The notes under the pieces: generated by a model
Told to the model about the DNA's origin: nothing
Databases searched by the model: none
The model's input: the letters and a program-made list of their open reading frames with translations, nothing else
Made by a program: the position numbers and the translations under genes
Source: Silanimonas sp.
GTDB taxonomy: Bacteria > Pseudomonadota > Gammaproteobacteria > Xanthomonadales > Xanthomonadaceae
Reading direction: 5' to 3'
Length of the DNA stretch: 64,000 nt
NCBI RefSeq assembly: GCF_027530345.1
Contig: NZ_JAPZQK010000010.1
Location: forward strand, 62,001-126,000
In this document: positions 1-10,658 of the stretch, piece after piece
How the letters are laid out: each line of letters begins with the position of its first letter
Position numbering within the stretch: position 1 is the first letter of the stretch

Positions 1-138
1 AGCGTGTTCTTCGGGCCCATGGCCGTCGCGATCATGGGCGGCCTGATCGTCGCCACGGCGCTCACGCTGCTGTTCCTGCCGGCCCTCTACGCCGCGTGGT
101 TCCGCATCAAGGCCCCGGAGGCGGCGCCGCGCTACTGA
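1..138 (+). CDS. RND efflux transporter permease, C-terminal end (5' truncated by window)
   Basis: Only the last 45 codons are present, ending in TGA at 136-138. The peptide starts SVFFGPMAVAIMGGLIVATA and continues with a hydrophobic stretch ending in LFLPALYAAWFRIK. This matches the last transmembrane helix and short cytoplasmic tail of AcrB/MdtB-type RND pumps, where the phrase TLLFLPALY is typical. Such proteins are inner-membrane, proton-driven exporters working with a periplasmic adaptor and an outer-membrane channel. The substrate cannot be judged from this fragment. Confidence 0.75.
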   Translation, partial: SVFFGPMAVAIMGGLIVATALTLLFLPALYAAWFRIKAPEAAPRY

Positions 139-144
139 GCATTC

Positions 145-162
145 CCGGGGCCTGCGCCCCGG
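145..162 (+). terminator. GC-rich hairpin after the RND gene, possible terminator
   Basis: A perfect 7-bp stem (CCGGGGC and GCCCCGG) with a 4-base loop starts 7 bases after the RND stop codon. There is no T-run behind it, so it may only be a 3'-end stabilising or Rho-associated structure. Confidence 0.4.
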
Positions 163-303
163 TCCGAGATTCGCCGCCGGGTCGTCCGCGAACCGGCTCC
201 CTCCCCCGCCTCTCCGGCGGCCCGGCGGCGATCTTCATGCACGGGTTTTACCTCGTGTCGCGACGGCCTACCATGGGCCCATCTTGGCTTCCCCCCGTCG
301 ACC

Positions 304-2727
304 ATGCGTGCCTCCGTCGTCATTGCCGGCCTGGTGGCCATCGCTCCGCCCGCTTTCGCCAACACCATTCCGGAGGGCCGGCCGGATCGCTATGTGCTCC
401 GCCAAGGCGAATCCATCGACGTTCGTTCGCCGGGCGTTCTTGGCAACGACACCGATGCCGATGGTGATTCGCTGTTCCTTGAGCCCGCGGAGGCTGCGGC
501 GTCGGGGCAATTGATCCTCTTCCCGGATGGCAGCTTCAGTTACACGCCGGATGCGCGCTTCTCGGGTACCGACCGGTTCACTTACCGGGCGTGCGACGCT
601 CTGGTGTGCAGTGCGCCCGTGGAAGTGCGCATCGACTCCGACGGCATCTCGGCGCCCCTGGCTGCGCGGGCGGATCGATTCGAGATCGTGGCCGGCAGTG
701 CGCCGGTCGAGCTTGACGTCCTCGTCAACGACGCATTCGCGCTCGAGCGGCTGTCGGGAGGTCGCTTGGAGGTTCGGACAGCGGCGTCGCTCGGCAACCT
801 CGAGGTGCTGGCAGACGGCGCCGTGCCGACGGGCTTCCGGTACCGCCCGCGGCCTGAGGCAGTGGGGACGGACCGCTTCCGTTACCGGCTGTGTGAGCCC
901 GCCGGTCGCTGCGTGGAGGCCGAGGTCGAGGTCGCGATTCTTCCGGTCGCGCCGGTCACGCTGGATGTATCGGGCGGTGCCGGCTTCGCCGATGTGGCGC
1001 TCAGGGGCCTGCCGGAGCTTCCGGCCCCCAATCTCGTCATCACCGGCACCGGGAAGGTTTCACACTACGCGTTCCCCATCTCGATTGATGCCACGCCCCT
1101 CGATCCCTGGGCTGGCGGCGGGGCCGCGCAGACGCTGTTTACGGCGGACGGCGGAGAGTCGGGGCGCCAGTTGCGGCTCCGAGTCACGCTCGAAGCGTCA
1201 GACGCCGATGTCGATCTCTATGTCGGGACGGACGACGACACCAACCGTCGTGCGTCATCCGATGAGCTCACCTGTACCGCGGCGAGCGTGGCGGGCGTCG
1301 AGAGCTGCGTTCTCGAGCTGGTCGTTCCGGCGGACGAGCGGCGCAGTTGGTGGGCGTATGCGCACAACCGCAAAGGGCGGCGAGTCGAGGCGCGCCTGCG
1401 CGTCCTCGAGGTCGATCTCGCCGACAGCTCATCGCTCGCGTGGTCGGCCCCGGGCCGCCTTGAGGCGGGCGCGCCGTCGGCGCTTCGCCTCTCGTGGTCG
1501 GATCTGACGATGCTACCGGGCGAGACGGCGGGGGGGTGGATCCAAGTCGAAAGCGAGTCCGGCACGTCTCTGGGATGGGTGCCATACACCCTCGTGGCCG
1601 AGGGGCGAGGCGTCGCGCCACGCCTGCTTCGTGCTGGCGATACCGTGCGATTCGACCTGCCCGCCGGTAGTGCGGCGACCGCCCTCGTGCTGGACGTTCC
1701 CGATGGCACCGCATCCTTCACTGTATCGGCAGTGGCCGATGGCGATTTCGGCCTCTCGCTCTTCCGAGCGCCGATTCCCGACGACCAGCGGTCCGACGTC
1801 AGCGTCGAGGGCATCGTCGATGGGCAGTTGCCCGAGGCAAGTCAGTTCAGCGAAGACGGCGTGGCCAGCATCGACGTGGTCGATGTCCCGGCGGGCCGTT
1901 GGCTGGTCCGCGTCGGCGACGCGACGGGCGACCTCGCCGATGTGGCCGTGGACGTGGTGATCGACACCGTGGACGCTCCCGAATCGACGTTGGGTCCGGG
2001 GCTCTACGCCCCCGTGCGTCGCCCGGGCGAGGGCTTGATCGTGGATCGCACCGGTGGGGACTGGTCGGCGGTCTGGTACGCGTTTGACGACCAGAGTCTC
2101 AGCACTTGGCTCTATCTCCAGGGGGCGGCGCCCGCGGATGGCGAGGCTTGGATGCCCACCGTCTATCGCAGCGGGGTGGGTTCGGGCGGCCAGCGCCTCG
2201 CCGCCATCGGCCGCGCCAGCCTTTCGAGGATGGATGATGGCGGGCCGATCCTCTCGTTCGAAATCGATGGCCGCGTTGGTTCGCAGCGACTGATCGATTT
2301 CGGTCGCGACTGTCCGGTGGATCGGGGCACGCCGCGTGATCTCTCTGGCCTGTGGTACGACCCGGCGCGCGCTGGCGAGGGCTATGGGGTCTGGATCAGC
2401 CCCGCGTACGAGTTCTATGGCTTCTTCGGCCATGACGCGCGCGGCCAGCCGCGCTACTTGGCAGCGGAAGGCCGAGGATTCGCGTTCCTCGGTGATCGTA
2501 CCCTGGCGCTCACGGCCTACCGTGGCGCGTGCCTTTTCTGCCGCGATAGCCCGCGTGTGGGTGAAGCGGTTGGGGAGTTGCGCCGCAGCTTCGCACCTTC
2601 ACTCAGCCCGATCCTGATGACTGTGGAGGCGACTTTCGGCGCGGGTGTGATCGGCGGCATCTCAAGGCACGAGACGTTGGAGCGGCTGGGCGGTGAGGGC
2701 GCGGGCTTCGGTTGCGAGAAGCTGTGA
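304..2727 (+). CDS. Secreted multidomain repeat protein (Ig/cadherin-like, PPC-like, C-terminal WYD-type repeats)
   Basis: This 807-residue protein has a signal peptide (MRASVVIAGLVAIAPPAFA). Two tandem Ig/cadherin-like modules follow at about residues 25-110 and 115-220; the first carries the V-L-x-N-D-x-D-x-D-G-D-x-L hallmark and a F-S-Y-T-P-D turn. Residues about 255-360 resemble a pre-peptidase C-terminal (PPC) domain: the strand V-D-L-Y-V-G is followed by paired cysteines. The C-terminal third has two copies of a G-L-(W)Y-x-P-x-R-x-G-E-G repeat (about residues 560 and 680) that I associate with secreted Xanthomonadales proteins. No catalytic motif is visible. A surface or matrix role is an inference. 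It stands alone between the RND gene and thiC. Confidence 0.8.
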   Translation: MRASVVIAGLVAIAPPAFANTIPEGRPDRYVLRQGESIDVRSPGVLGNDTDADGDSLFLEPAEAAASGQLILFPDGSFSYTPDARFSGTDRFTYRACDALVCSAPVEVRIDSDGISAPLAARADRFEIVAGSAPVELDVLVNDAFALERLSGGRLEVRTAASLGNLEVLADGAVPTGFRYRPRPEAVGTDRFRYRLCEPAGRCVEAEVEVAILPVAPVTLDVSGGAGFADVALRGLPELPAPNLVITGTGKVSHYAFPISIDATPLDPWAGGGAAQTLFTADGGESGRQLRLRVTLEASDADVDLYVGTDDDTNRRASSDELTCTAASVAGVESCVLELVVPADERRSWWAYAHNRKGRRVEARLRVLEVDLADSSSLAWSAPGRLEAGAPSALRLSWSDLTMLPGETAGGWIQVESESGTSLGWVPYTLVAEGRGVAPRLLRAGDTVRFDLPAGSAATALVLDVPDGTASFTVSAVADGDFGLSLFRAPIPDDQRSDVSVEGIVDGQLPEASQFSEDGVASIDVVDVPAGRWLVRVGDATGDLADVAVDVVIDTVDAPESTLGPGLYAPVRRPGEGLIVDRTGGDWSAVWYAFDDQSLSTWLYLQGAAPADGEAWMPTVYRSGVGSGGQRLAAIGRASLSRMDDGGPILSFEIDGRVGSQRLIDFGRDCPVDRGTPRDLSGLWYDPARAGEGYGVWISPAYEFYGFFGHDARGQPRYLAAEGRGFAFLGDRTLALTAYRGACLFCRDSPRVGEAVGELRRSFAPSLSPILMTVEATFGAGVIGGISRHETLERLGGEGAGFGCEKL

Positions 2728-2769
2728 TGGCGTGACGCGCCGGCGCTGCCATGCTTCAATGCGCGCCGG

Positions 2770-4805
<2,036 letters not shown>

Positions 4806-4807
4806 CC

Positions 4808-5653
4808 GTGGGCACCTGGAGCGCGGCGCTTTACGGCGACGACGACGCCTGTGACCTCCGCGACACGATCGCCTTGGTCGCCAAGCTGCCGCGTTCCGGT
4901 GACCAGCTTTTCGATCTGCTTCGCGAGCGTGAGCTGGGGGACGGGGACATCGCGCCTGCGCTCTGGGTGGTGGTGGCCGACCAGTTCGAGCGGCGAGGCA
5001 TCGCCTGCGAGGCTGCCTTCTCCCGCGCCCTCCAGGTCATCGAGTCCGGCGACGACCTCGCGTGGTTGCGTGAGGCCGGGATGGACGAGAAGGACCTGAA
5101 GAAGCGCATCGCGGTGCTGGCCGAGGTCGAGGCGCGGCTGCGCGCGCCGCGTCCGCCGAAGCCGCGGCCCAAGGCGGGCAAGCCACCGGCCAATCCGCTG
5201 CAGGCCGGCGAGGTGTATGCCTTCCCCACCATGCGCCATGTGGCGGTGAACAGCTGGTTCCCCTCGTGGGAGGAGGCGCGCTTCGTGCCGGATGGTTGGG
5301 GCGCGTGCGTGGTGCTGGCGACGGGCCGGGCCTTCGACTGGTTGCCGTGGGCGGCGGTCGAGAGCTTGGGTGTCGACACTGACCGCAAGCCGACGTTCGA
5401 CGACGCCGTCGCGGCACCGTTCTTCGCCGGGCAGGGCCCGTCGCGCTGCGTGCCGCGCAAGCTCCAGATGCAGCGGACGGGACTGTCCTTGCTGGGTCGG
5501 GTCACGCTGGATGCGGCCAAGGTCGACTCGCACCTCGCGCCGACCACCAGCCCCGAGCGGACCGTGATGGCCGGTTGGGCCATCAGCTCGGTGGTGCTGG
5601 GCTGGGGCCGCGCGCGTCCCCCCCGCGGTGGCCTCGCGGACCTCCTGCCCTGA
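4808..5653 (+). CDS. DUF4259-like protein of unknown function, coupled to thiC
   Basis: A 281-residue protein starting at GTG, two bases after the thiC stop, with GGAAGG inside the thiC end as ribosome-binding site. The N-terminus (MGTWSAALYGDDDACDLRD) is like the M-G-x-W-x-x-x-x-x-x-D-D-x-A-x-D opening of the DUF4259 family. A proline/lysine-rich linker (about residues 115-135) leads to a second, unrecognised domain starting G-E-V-Y-A-F-P-T. No signal peptide or membrane segment is seen. Overlap-like spacing suggests co-transcription with thiC and hence TPP control. A role in thiamine metabolism is not supported by any motif. Family assignment is by short N-terminal similarity only. Confidence 0.65.
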   Translation: MGTWSAALYGDDDACDLRDTIALVAKLPRSGDQLFDLLRERELGDGDIAPALWVVVADQFERRGIACEAAFSRALQVIESGDDLAWLREAGMDEKDLKKRIAVLAEVEARLRAPRPPKPRPKAGKPPANPLQAGEVYAFPTMRHVAVNSWFPSWEEARFVPDGWGACVVLATGRAFDWLPWAAVESLGVDTDRKPTFDDAVAAPFFAGQGPSRCVPRKLQMQRTGLSLLGRVTLDAAKVDSHLAPTTSPERTVMAGWAISSVVLGWGRARPPRGGLADLLP

Positions 5654-5800
5654 GGCGCCGGGGGTGATGATGACCTTGCTGAATCGCGGGGAACCGGCGA
5701 CGCGGAACCGGCCGCCTTTGGCGTGACCGTGACGCCGTGTCCGCTCGCTTCGCGCGTAGCATCCGGAAGGTCGGTCCCGTTGATGCCTGCGAGGTTCCCC

Positions 5801-6412
5801 ATGCTCCCGTTCCGATCGTTCTGCCGTCCCGCGTTCGTGGTCCTGGTCGCCCTGTTGCTGGCCGCCTGCGCGACCGGCCCACGCGTCACCACCGAAGCCG
5901 ATCCCGAGGCCGACTTCGCGCGCTTCCGCACGTTCGCGTTCTACGAGCCGCTCGCCCTCGAGACCCGGGGCTACACGACCCTGCTCAGCGCGCGATTGAA
6001 GGACGAGGCGCGTCGCCAGATGGAGGTGCGCGGCTATGTGTACGACGTCGCCGATCCCGACCTGCGCGTCAACCTCAACGCCTTCGTCGAAGAGAAGACC
6101 GACGTGGTGACGGTGCCGACGACGGGTTACGCCACGTACTACAGCTATCGCGCCAGGGCCTTCGTGACGGTGCCGGTGTGGCACGAGCGCTCGCAGGTGA
6201 TGCAGTACACCGAAGGCACGATCAACGTCGACCTGGTCGACGCACGGGCGAAGCAGCTGGTGTGGGAGGGCGTAGCCGTGGGCAGCGCGGCCGGCGCCAC
6301 CCCGGCCGAGCGTCGCGAGCGCGCGGTGCTGTCGATCGCGAAGATCTTCGAAGCCTTTCCGCATCGCGCGGGCGGCGCGCCCGTCGCGCCGGCGCCCGCG
6401 ACGGCCCCCTGA
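5801..6412 (+). CDS. DUF4136-family lipoprotein (copy 1)
   Basis: A 203-residue protein with a hydrophobic signal ending in the lipobox L-L-A-A-C, so it should be lipidated at the membrane. The body (F-x-R-F-R-T-F-A-F-Y-E-P-L near the N-terminus, then DLRVNLNAFVEEKTDV, then INVDLVDARAKQLVWEGVA) is the DUF4136 pattern. ATG at 5801 was chosen because GAGG sits 6 bases upstream; an in-frame ATG at 5783 is possible. Function is unknown for the family. The neighbouring gene is a diverged paralogue 24 bases downstream. Confidence 0.8.
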   Translation: MLPFRSFCRPAFVVLVALLLAACATGPRVTTEADPEADFARFRTFAFYEPLALETRGYTTLLSARLKDEARRQMEVRGYVYDVADPDLRVNLNAFVEEKTDVVTVPTTGYATYYSYRARAFVTVPVWHERSQVMQYTEGTINVDLVDARAKQLVWEGVAVGSAAGATPAERRERAVLSIAKIFEAFPHRAGGAPVAPAPATAP

Positions 6413-6436
6413 GCACGCCTTCGACCGGAGCCCCCC

Positions 6437-7021
6437 ATGCGCCTACGCCCTTCGATCTTCGTTTCGTCGCTGCTTGCCGCCTTCGTCGCCGTGGCGCTGC
6501 CCGGCTGCGCGTCGACCCCCATCGCCACCGCCGAGCAGGCGCCGGGCGCCGACGTGCGCACCTATGCGACGTTCGCGTTCTTCGAACCCTTGGCGATGGA
6601 GCGCGACGGCTACGGCACGATGGCCGGCGAGCGCGCCCGCGCGGTGCTTCGTCGCGAGATGGAATCGCGGGGCTACCGCCTCGACCCCGAGAACCCCGCG
6701 CTCCGCATCAACGTGATCGCCGCGGCCCGTGATGGCGACGGCGGCCCGGCCTTCAGCCTCGGGCTCGGTGTCGGCGTCGGAGGCGGGAACACGCGCGGCG
6801 GCCTCGGCGTGGGTATTCCGCTCGGCGGCAGTGGATCGCGCGAGCGCTCGCGCCTTCCCGGCGCGATCGCGATCGACGTGGTCGACACGGGAGCGAAGCG
6901 CGTGGTGTGGACCGGCGGCGTGGACGTGCCTCGGGTCGGCCGGGACGGCGAGGCCGAAGCGTTCGAGGTGGCCCTGCGCCGCGTGATGGCGGCGCTGCCG
7001 TCGCGATCGTCGACGCCCTGA
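6437..7021 (+). CDS. DUF4136-family lipoprotein (copy 2)
   Basis: A 194-residue paralogue of the preceding lipoprotein, sharing the phrases Y-A-T-F-A-F-F-E-P-L, A-R-x-x-L-R-R-E-M-E-x-R-G-Y and I-D-V-V-D-T-G-A-K-R-V-V-W. Lipobox is L-P-G-C at about residue 22-25. It differs by a glycine-rich stretch (about residues 110-135), where copy 1 has a tyrosine-rich one. The two genes form a likely two-gene operon, and the following gene is on the opposite strand only 3 bases away. Confidence 0.8.
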   Translation: MRLRPSIFVSSLLAAFVAVALPGCASTPIATAEQAPGADVRTYATFAFFEPLAMERDGYGTMAGERARAVLRREMESRGYRLDPENPALRINVIAAARDGDGGPAFSLGLGVGVGGGNTRGGLGVGIPLGGSGSRERSRLPGAIAIDVVDTGAKRVVWTGGVDVPRVGRDGEAEAFEVALRRVMAALPSRSSTP

Positions 7022-7024
7022 GCC

Positions 7025-8251
7025 TCAGCGTCCCTCGACCGGCCCGAAGGTGAGGCCGGCGCGCTGGCGCAGGCGCTCGACGAGGCGCATCCCCATCGCG
7101 GCGGCCGGCGTCCACACGCCGCCGGGCGTCGCCTCGCGGTCGACGTCCTGCACCAGGCACAGCGCGGCCTCGCTGATCATCTTGCAGGTCGAACCGTAAC
7201 CGGGATCGCGGTCGCCGGTGACCTTCGTGGTGAGCTTGCGGCCATCGGCGGTTTCGCCGAAGAACAAGACTTCATAGCGGCCTTTCTCGCGCTGCTGTTT
7301 GTTCGGGCCTTCGCCGGGCTTGGGCAGTGCAAAACGCCGCAGCAGGGCGCGCGTCGGCGCGAAGGCCAGCAGCATGGTTTGCAGTTTGGAACTGCGTGCC
7401 ATCGATTTGGCGCGTTTCTCTCCGGCCTTGCCTTCGCCAGTGAGCATCCGCTCGCTGTACACGAACGCCTCGCCCCAAGGATGGCCCAGCAGGGCGTGGC
7501 TGCGATGCACGTTCTTGGTGTTGATGGGCGCCATGACGAAGGGCGCCGTCCATGCATTGGCCAGATCGTCGAAGGCCGCGGTGTTGTCGTTCGGTTGGCG
7601 CGGGCCCTTGAAGCCGGGCACCAGCGCGAACGGATCGCCCAAGGTGCGGATCAGGCTGCGGTCGCGGCCGATGGCTTCCATCGTGGCCAGCATGCTGGCC
7701 ACGGTGCCGCCCGAGAACGTGCCCTTCATGACGCTCACGCGGCCATGCACGCGGGCCAACGGCGCGCCGAAGCGCGCCTTCGCCTCGTGCTGGGCGTGCA
7801 GCACGCCGAGGTCGAAGGGGATGGAATCGAAGCCACAGGAGAAAACGATCCGCGCGCCGCTGGCTTTGGCGGGTGCCTGCAGCTCGGGAATCATCTTGGC
7901 CATCCAGCCCGGCTCGCCGCACAGATCGACGTAATCGGTGCCGGCATGGGCGCAGGCGCGGATCAGGGGTTCGCCGTATTGCTGGTAAGGCCCGACGGTG
8001 GTGATGACGACCTTCGTGCGTTTGACGAGCGCCGCAAGCGCGGCTTCGTCGCTGGCGTCGGCGACCAGCAAGGGAAGGTCTGCCGGCAAGCCAAGCTCAT
8101 CGCGAATCTGCGCGAGCTTGGCCGCGCTGCGGCCGGCCATGGCCCAGCGTACCGACCCTGCGGCGCCGTAGGTGTGGTCCAGATACTCCGCCACCAAGCG
8201 GCCGGTGAAGCCGGTGGCACCAAACACGATGAGGTCGAATTCTCTGTTCAT
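7025..8251 (-). CDS. Saccharopine dehydrogenase-like / trans-acting enoyl reductase family protein
   Basis: A 408-residue NAD(P)-binding protein. The N-terminal Rossmann motif is GATGFTGRLVAEYL. The phrases V-I-T-T-V-G-P-Y-x-x-Y-G and D-Y-V-D-L-C-G-E, then F-S-C-G-F-D-S-I-P-F-D, define the family that includes mycobacterial trans-acting enoyl reductases. Homologues reduce carbon-carbon double bonds in lipid products; the substrate here is unknown. The ATG overlaps the stop of the upstream AraC-family gene by 4 bases, so the two form an operon. Confidence 0.85.
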   Translation of the reverse strand: MNREFDLIVFGATGFTGRLVAEYLDHTYGAAGSVRWAMAGRSAAKLAQIRDELGLPADLPLLVADASDEAALAALVKRTKVVITTVGPYQQYGEPLIRACAHAGTDYVDLCGEPGWMAKMIPELQAPAKASGARIVFSCGFDSIPFDLGVLHAQHEAKARFGAPLARVHGRVSVMKGTFSGGTVASMLATMEAIGRDRSLIRTLGDPFALVPGFKGPRQPNDNTAAFDDLANAWTAPFVMAPINTKNVHRSHALLGHPWGEAFVYSERMLTGEGKAGEKRAKSMARSSKLQTMLLAFAPTRALLRRFALPKPGEGPNKQQREKGRYEVLFFGETADGRKLTTKVTGDRDPGYGSTCKMISEAALCLVQDVDREATPGGVWTPAAAMGMRLVERLRQRAGLTFGPVEGR

Positions 8252-9081
8252 GGGCTGGATGGTCGCACGTCGATGGCGGTCCACGTGAGGTCGATCGCGC
8301 TGAGGTTGGAAGGCGGCATGCCAAACATCGCCTTGAAGGTATCGCTGAAATGCGCGCCGCTGGAAAAGCCCGCGGCGTGGGCGGCCTCGGTGAGTGAGGC
8401 GCCGGCAATGATGTTGCGTACCGCCGAAGACGTGCGTTGCCACAGGCGCCAACGACGCCAAGGCAGGCCGGTGCTTTGGGTAAAGAGGCGTTGGAATTGC
8501 GAGACCGACAGCCCGGCTTGCGCCGCATGCTCGCTGACGCGATGCGTGAGGCCGGGGTCTGAACGCAGACGTGCCAGCGAGGCTTCGATCCTCCGGTCCA
8601 TGCGGGGCGCTTCGATTCCCAAGCACGCCGTCAGGGCGATGACGTCGACGCGTTTCACATGGGGCTGTGCTCCTAGGCGACGAAGCACCTGCAGCGCCAT
8701 CTCTTCAACCGCCATGCCGATGGCACACCCTCTCGGCCCCGGTGTGCCCGAGGCGGCAAGCTTTTTCCACGATTGATCGCCGGCATCGAGGTAAAGAAAG
8801 GCCATGGTCGAGGCGGGCGTGTGCAGGCGATGCCATTGGCCGGCCGGAATCACCGCACTGCGCACACGTCGTCCGGTTCCCGGAGGACCATCCAGGTGTT
8901 CTGCCACTTCGAATGCATCGTCGAGCCCGAAGGCCAGGACCGTCACGCTGTTGCGGTGTGCCGCAATGGGAAACGCCGGGCCGATGTAGAGGATGACGTG
9001 CCCCCCATCCACCAACTGGGCTTGCGGCGGGGAGCACGTTTCTGGAAGCGCCGGTGGTCTTTGCGGCCTAGGATTCGCCAT
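8248..9081 (-). CDS. AraC-family transcriptional regulator
   Basis: A 277-residue protein. The C-terminal 100 residues form the double helix-turn-helix of the AraC/XylS family: AAQAGLSVSQFQRLFTQSTG is the first unit, then TEAAHAAGFSSGAHFSDTFK and M-F-G-M-x-P-S. The N-terminal half looks like a cupin-type sensor domain, but its ligand cannot be guessed. GAGGGA lies in the leader before the ATG. It overlaps the following oxidoreductase gene by 4 bases and is divergent from the small membrane protein starting at 9108, so it may control both. Confidence 0.85.
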   Translation of the reverse strand: MANPRPQRPPALPETCSPPQAQLVDGGHVILYIGPAFPIAAHRNSVTVLAFGLDDAFEVAEHLDGPPGTGRRVRSAVIPAGQWHRLHTPASTMAFLYLDAGDQSWKKLAASGTPGPRGCAIGMAVEEMALQVLRRLGAQPHVKRVDVIALTACLGIEAPRMDRRIEASLARLRSDPGLTHRVSEHAAQAGLSVSQFQRLFTQSTGLPWRRWRLWQRTSSAVRNIIAGASLTEAAHAAGFSSGAHFSDTFKAMFGMPPSNLSAIDLTWTAIDVRPSSP

Positions 9082-9107
9082 CGTCGATCCCTCAGGAGTT
9101 CTTCACC

Positions 9108-9485
9108 ATGAAAGCATTCTCCGCGGCGTTATGGCTGCTCGTTGGGCTGGTGCACCTGTTGCCGGTCACCGGCGTCCTCGGCGCGGCCTCGCTGCAGCGC
9201 CTTTACGGCCTGCCCATCACCGACCCGAACCTGCTCATCCTGATGCAGCACCGCGCCGTGCTGTTTGGCCTGGTCGGAGGGGTGATGGTGGCGGCGGCCT
9301 TCGTGCCGGCATGGCGATCGGTCGCGGCCGTCGTCGGCTTCATCAGCATCGGCAGCTTTCTGCTGATTGCATGGAGCGTCGGTGGCTACAACGCATTGAT
9401 CGCACGGGTGGTTTGGATCGATGTGGCGGCGCTGGTGGTGCTGGCCCTGGCAAGCCTACTGGCTGTGCGCGCCCGCACTGCCTGA
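9108..9485 (+). CDS. Small four-helix membrane protein of unknown function
   Basis: A 125-residue protein made almost wholly of four hydrophobic segments (about 5-25, 45-68, 72-92, 98-120). AGGAG is 12 bases before the ATG. A conserved-looking loop has L-Y-G-L-x-x-x-x-P-N-L-x-I-L-M-x-H-R-A-V-L-F-G. Similar short membrane proteins are sometimes labelled phosphopantetheine adenylyltransferase in databases, but nothing here resembles that enzyme. The 3' end overlaps the tail of the convergent serine hydrolase gene by 30 bases. Confidence 0.7.
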   Translation: MKAFSAALWLLVGLVHLLPVTGVLGAASLQRLYGLPITDPNLLILMQHRAVLFGLVGGVMVAAAFVPAWRSVAAVVGFISIGSFLLIAWSVGGYNALIARVVWIDVAALVVLALASLLAVRARTA

Positions 9486-10589
9486 GTTGGACGCGGCTGC
9501 GGTCCGCACCCGTGCGCCATGAACGCGGCGGATCACGCCATAGAGATCGCCGTCGTTGAATCCTGAACCGGTCTCGGTATCCACGCGGTGCACCATCACT
9601 AGGTGATGCTTCGGGTACACCCCCAGCATGTGCACGCCAACGCCGGTGTGGAAGAACGACGGCTGCGCCTCGCCCGGCTCGGGCAGCAGCACGTCCCAGA
9701 GCATGCCGTAGGCCAGGCCGTACCCTGCGTCGACGATGGAGTAGGGCTGCGTGCTGCGATCGATCCATTCGGCCGGAACCAGTTGTTGTCCACGCCATTC
9801 GCCGCGTTGCAGAAAGAGTTGTCCGTACAGCGCCAGGTCGTGTGCAGACAGGCGGAAGTGGTAGGCCGGGTAGCGTGAGCGCTCGCGTTCGTAGCTGTAG
9901 AAGCCGTCGGCGCTGCGGTTGATGGTGTTGTCGCCCGAGGCGGTCACAGTAATGCGGCTCTGCCAATCCAGCATGCCCAGCGGGCGAGCGATCTCGGCAT
10001 CGAAGGCATCGAACACGCGCCGTCCGATGCGACGCTCCAGTACCGCGCCGGCCACGTTGAAGTCCCAGTTGTTGTAATAGTAATGCGTGCCCGGCACATG
10101 GCTGCCGCGCGCTGGTCGCGATTGCGCCATGCCTTCCGATTCGGCGGCCGCGGTGATGTAGACGCCGGAGCGCGACTTGAGCAGGTCGACCAGTCGCGCC
10201 GAGCGTTCCATCGCGGTGAGCGTCTGTGGTGCATCGTCGATGCCGAGTTCGGCCAACGTGGCATTGAGGTCGATCTCGCCACGACTTTCGTGAATGCCAT
10301 ACAGCGAACTCAGCAGAGCCTTCCGCATGGAGTGAATCAGCAGCTTTTTGCGGATGTCGCCCCACTCGAAGAACACCTTGCCGTCATGGAGCAGCAACAG
10401 GCTGTCGGAGCCGGACGTCTTGAGGAAGGTTCGAAGTTCATCGAGGCGCGCCGGGTCGTAGCCGGCCTGCTCGGGTGTGATGCGCTCGAAGGCATCGGCC
10501 ACCGCAGGTTGGGCTGCTCCTTGCGCCGTGCCCAGCGAGGCCAAGGCAATCACGAGCACCACGGCTCCCAACGACGAGTGCCATCGCAT
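9456..10589 (-). CDS. Exported serine hydrolase, class C beta-lactamase/esterase fold
   Basis: A 377-residue protein with a signal peptide (cleavage near A-Q-G-A-A). The S-x-x-K nucleophile motif is Ser87-Met-Arg-Lys90, the Y-x-N motif is in the run YYYNNWDF, and the third motif H-T-G appears in FFHTGVGVH. These are the three motifs of the AmpC/EstB/6-aminohexanoate-dimer hydrolase fold. Most such genes outside ampC loci encode esterases or peptidases, so resistance should not be assumed. GGAGGGGG precedes the ATG. Confidence 0.85.
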   Translation of the reverse strand: MRWHSSLGAVVLVIALASLGTAQGAAQPAVADAFERITPEQAGYDPARLDELRTFLKTSGSDSLLLLHDGKVFFEWGDIRKKLLIHSMRKALLSSLYGIHESRGEIDLNATLAELGIDDAPQTLTAMERSARLVDLLKSRSGVYITAAAESEGMAQSRPARGSHVPGTHYYYNNWDFNVAGAVLERRIGRRVFDAFDAEIARPLGMLDWQSRITVTASGDNTINRSADGFYSYERERSRYPAYHFRLSAHDLALYGQLFLQRGEWRGQQLVPAEWIDRSTQPYSIVDAGYGLAYGMLWDVLLPEPGEAQPSFFHTGVGVHMLGVYPKHHLVMVHRVDTETGSGFNDGDLYGVIRRVHGARVRTAAASNSGSAGAHSQ

Positions 10590-10658
10590 ATTCAGCCCCC
10601 TCCCCCAGAAGAACGCCGAGCCTACGCGGTGCTCAGGTCCGGCGCATCGGGCCGATCG

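Noticed and set aside
9108-9485. Phosphopantetheine adenylyltransferase label for the small membrane protein
   Set aside because: The protein is four hydrophobic helices with no nucleotidyltransferase H-x-G-H motif.
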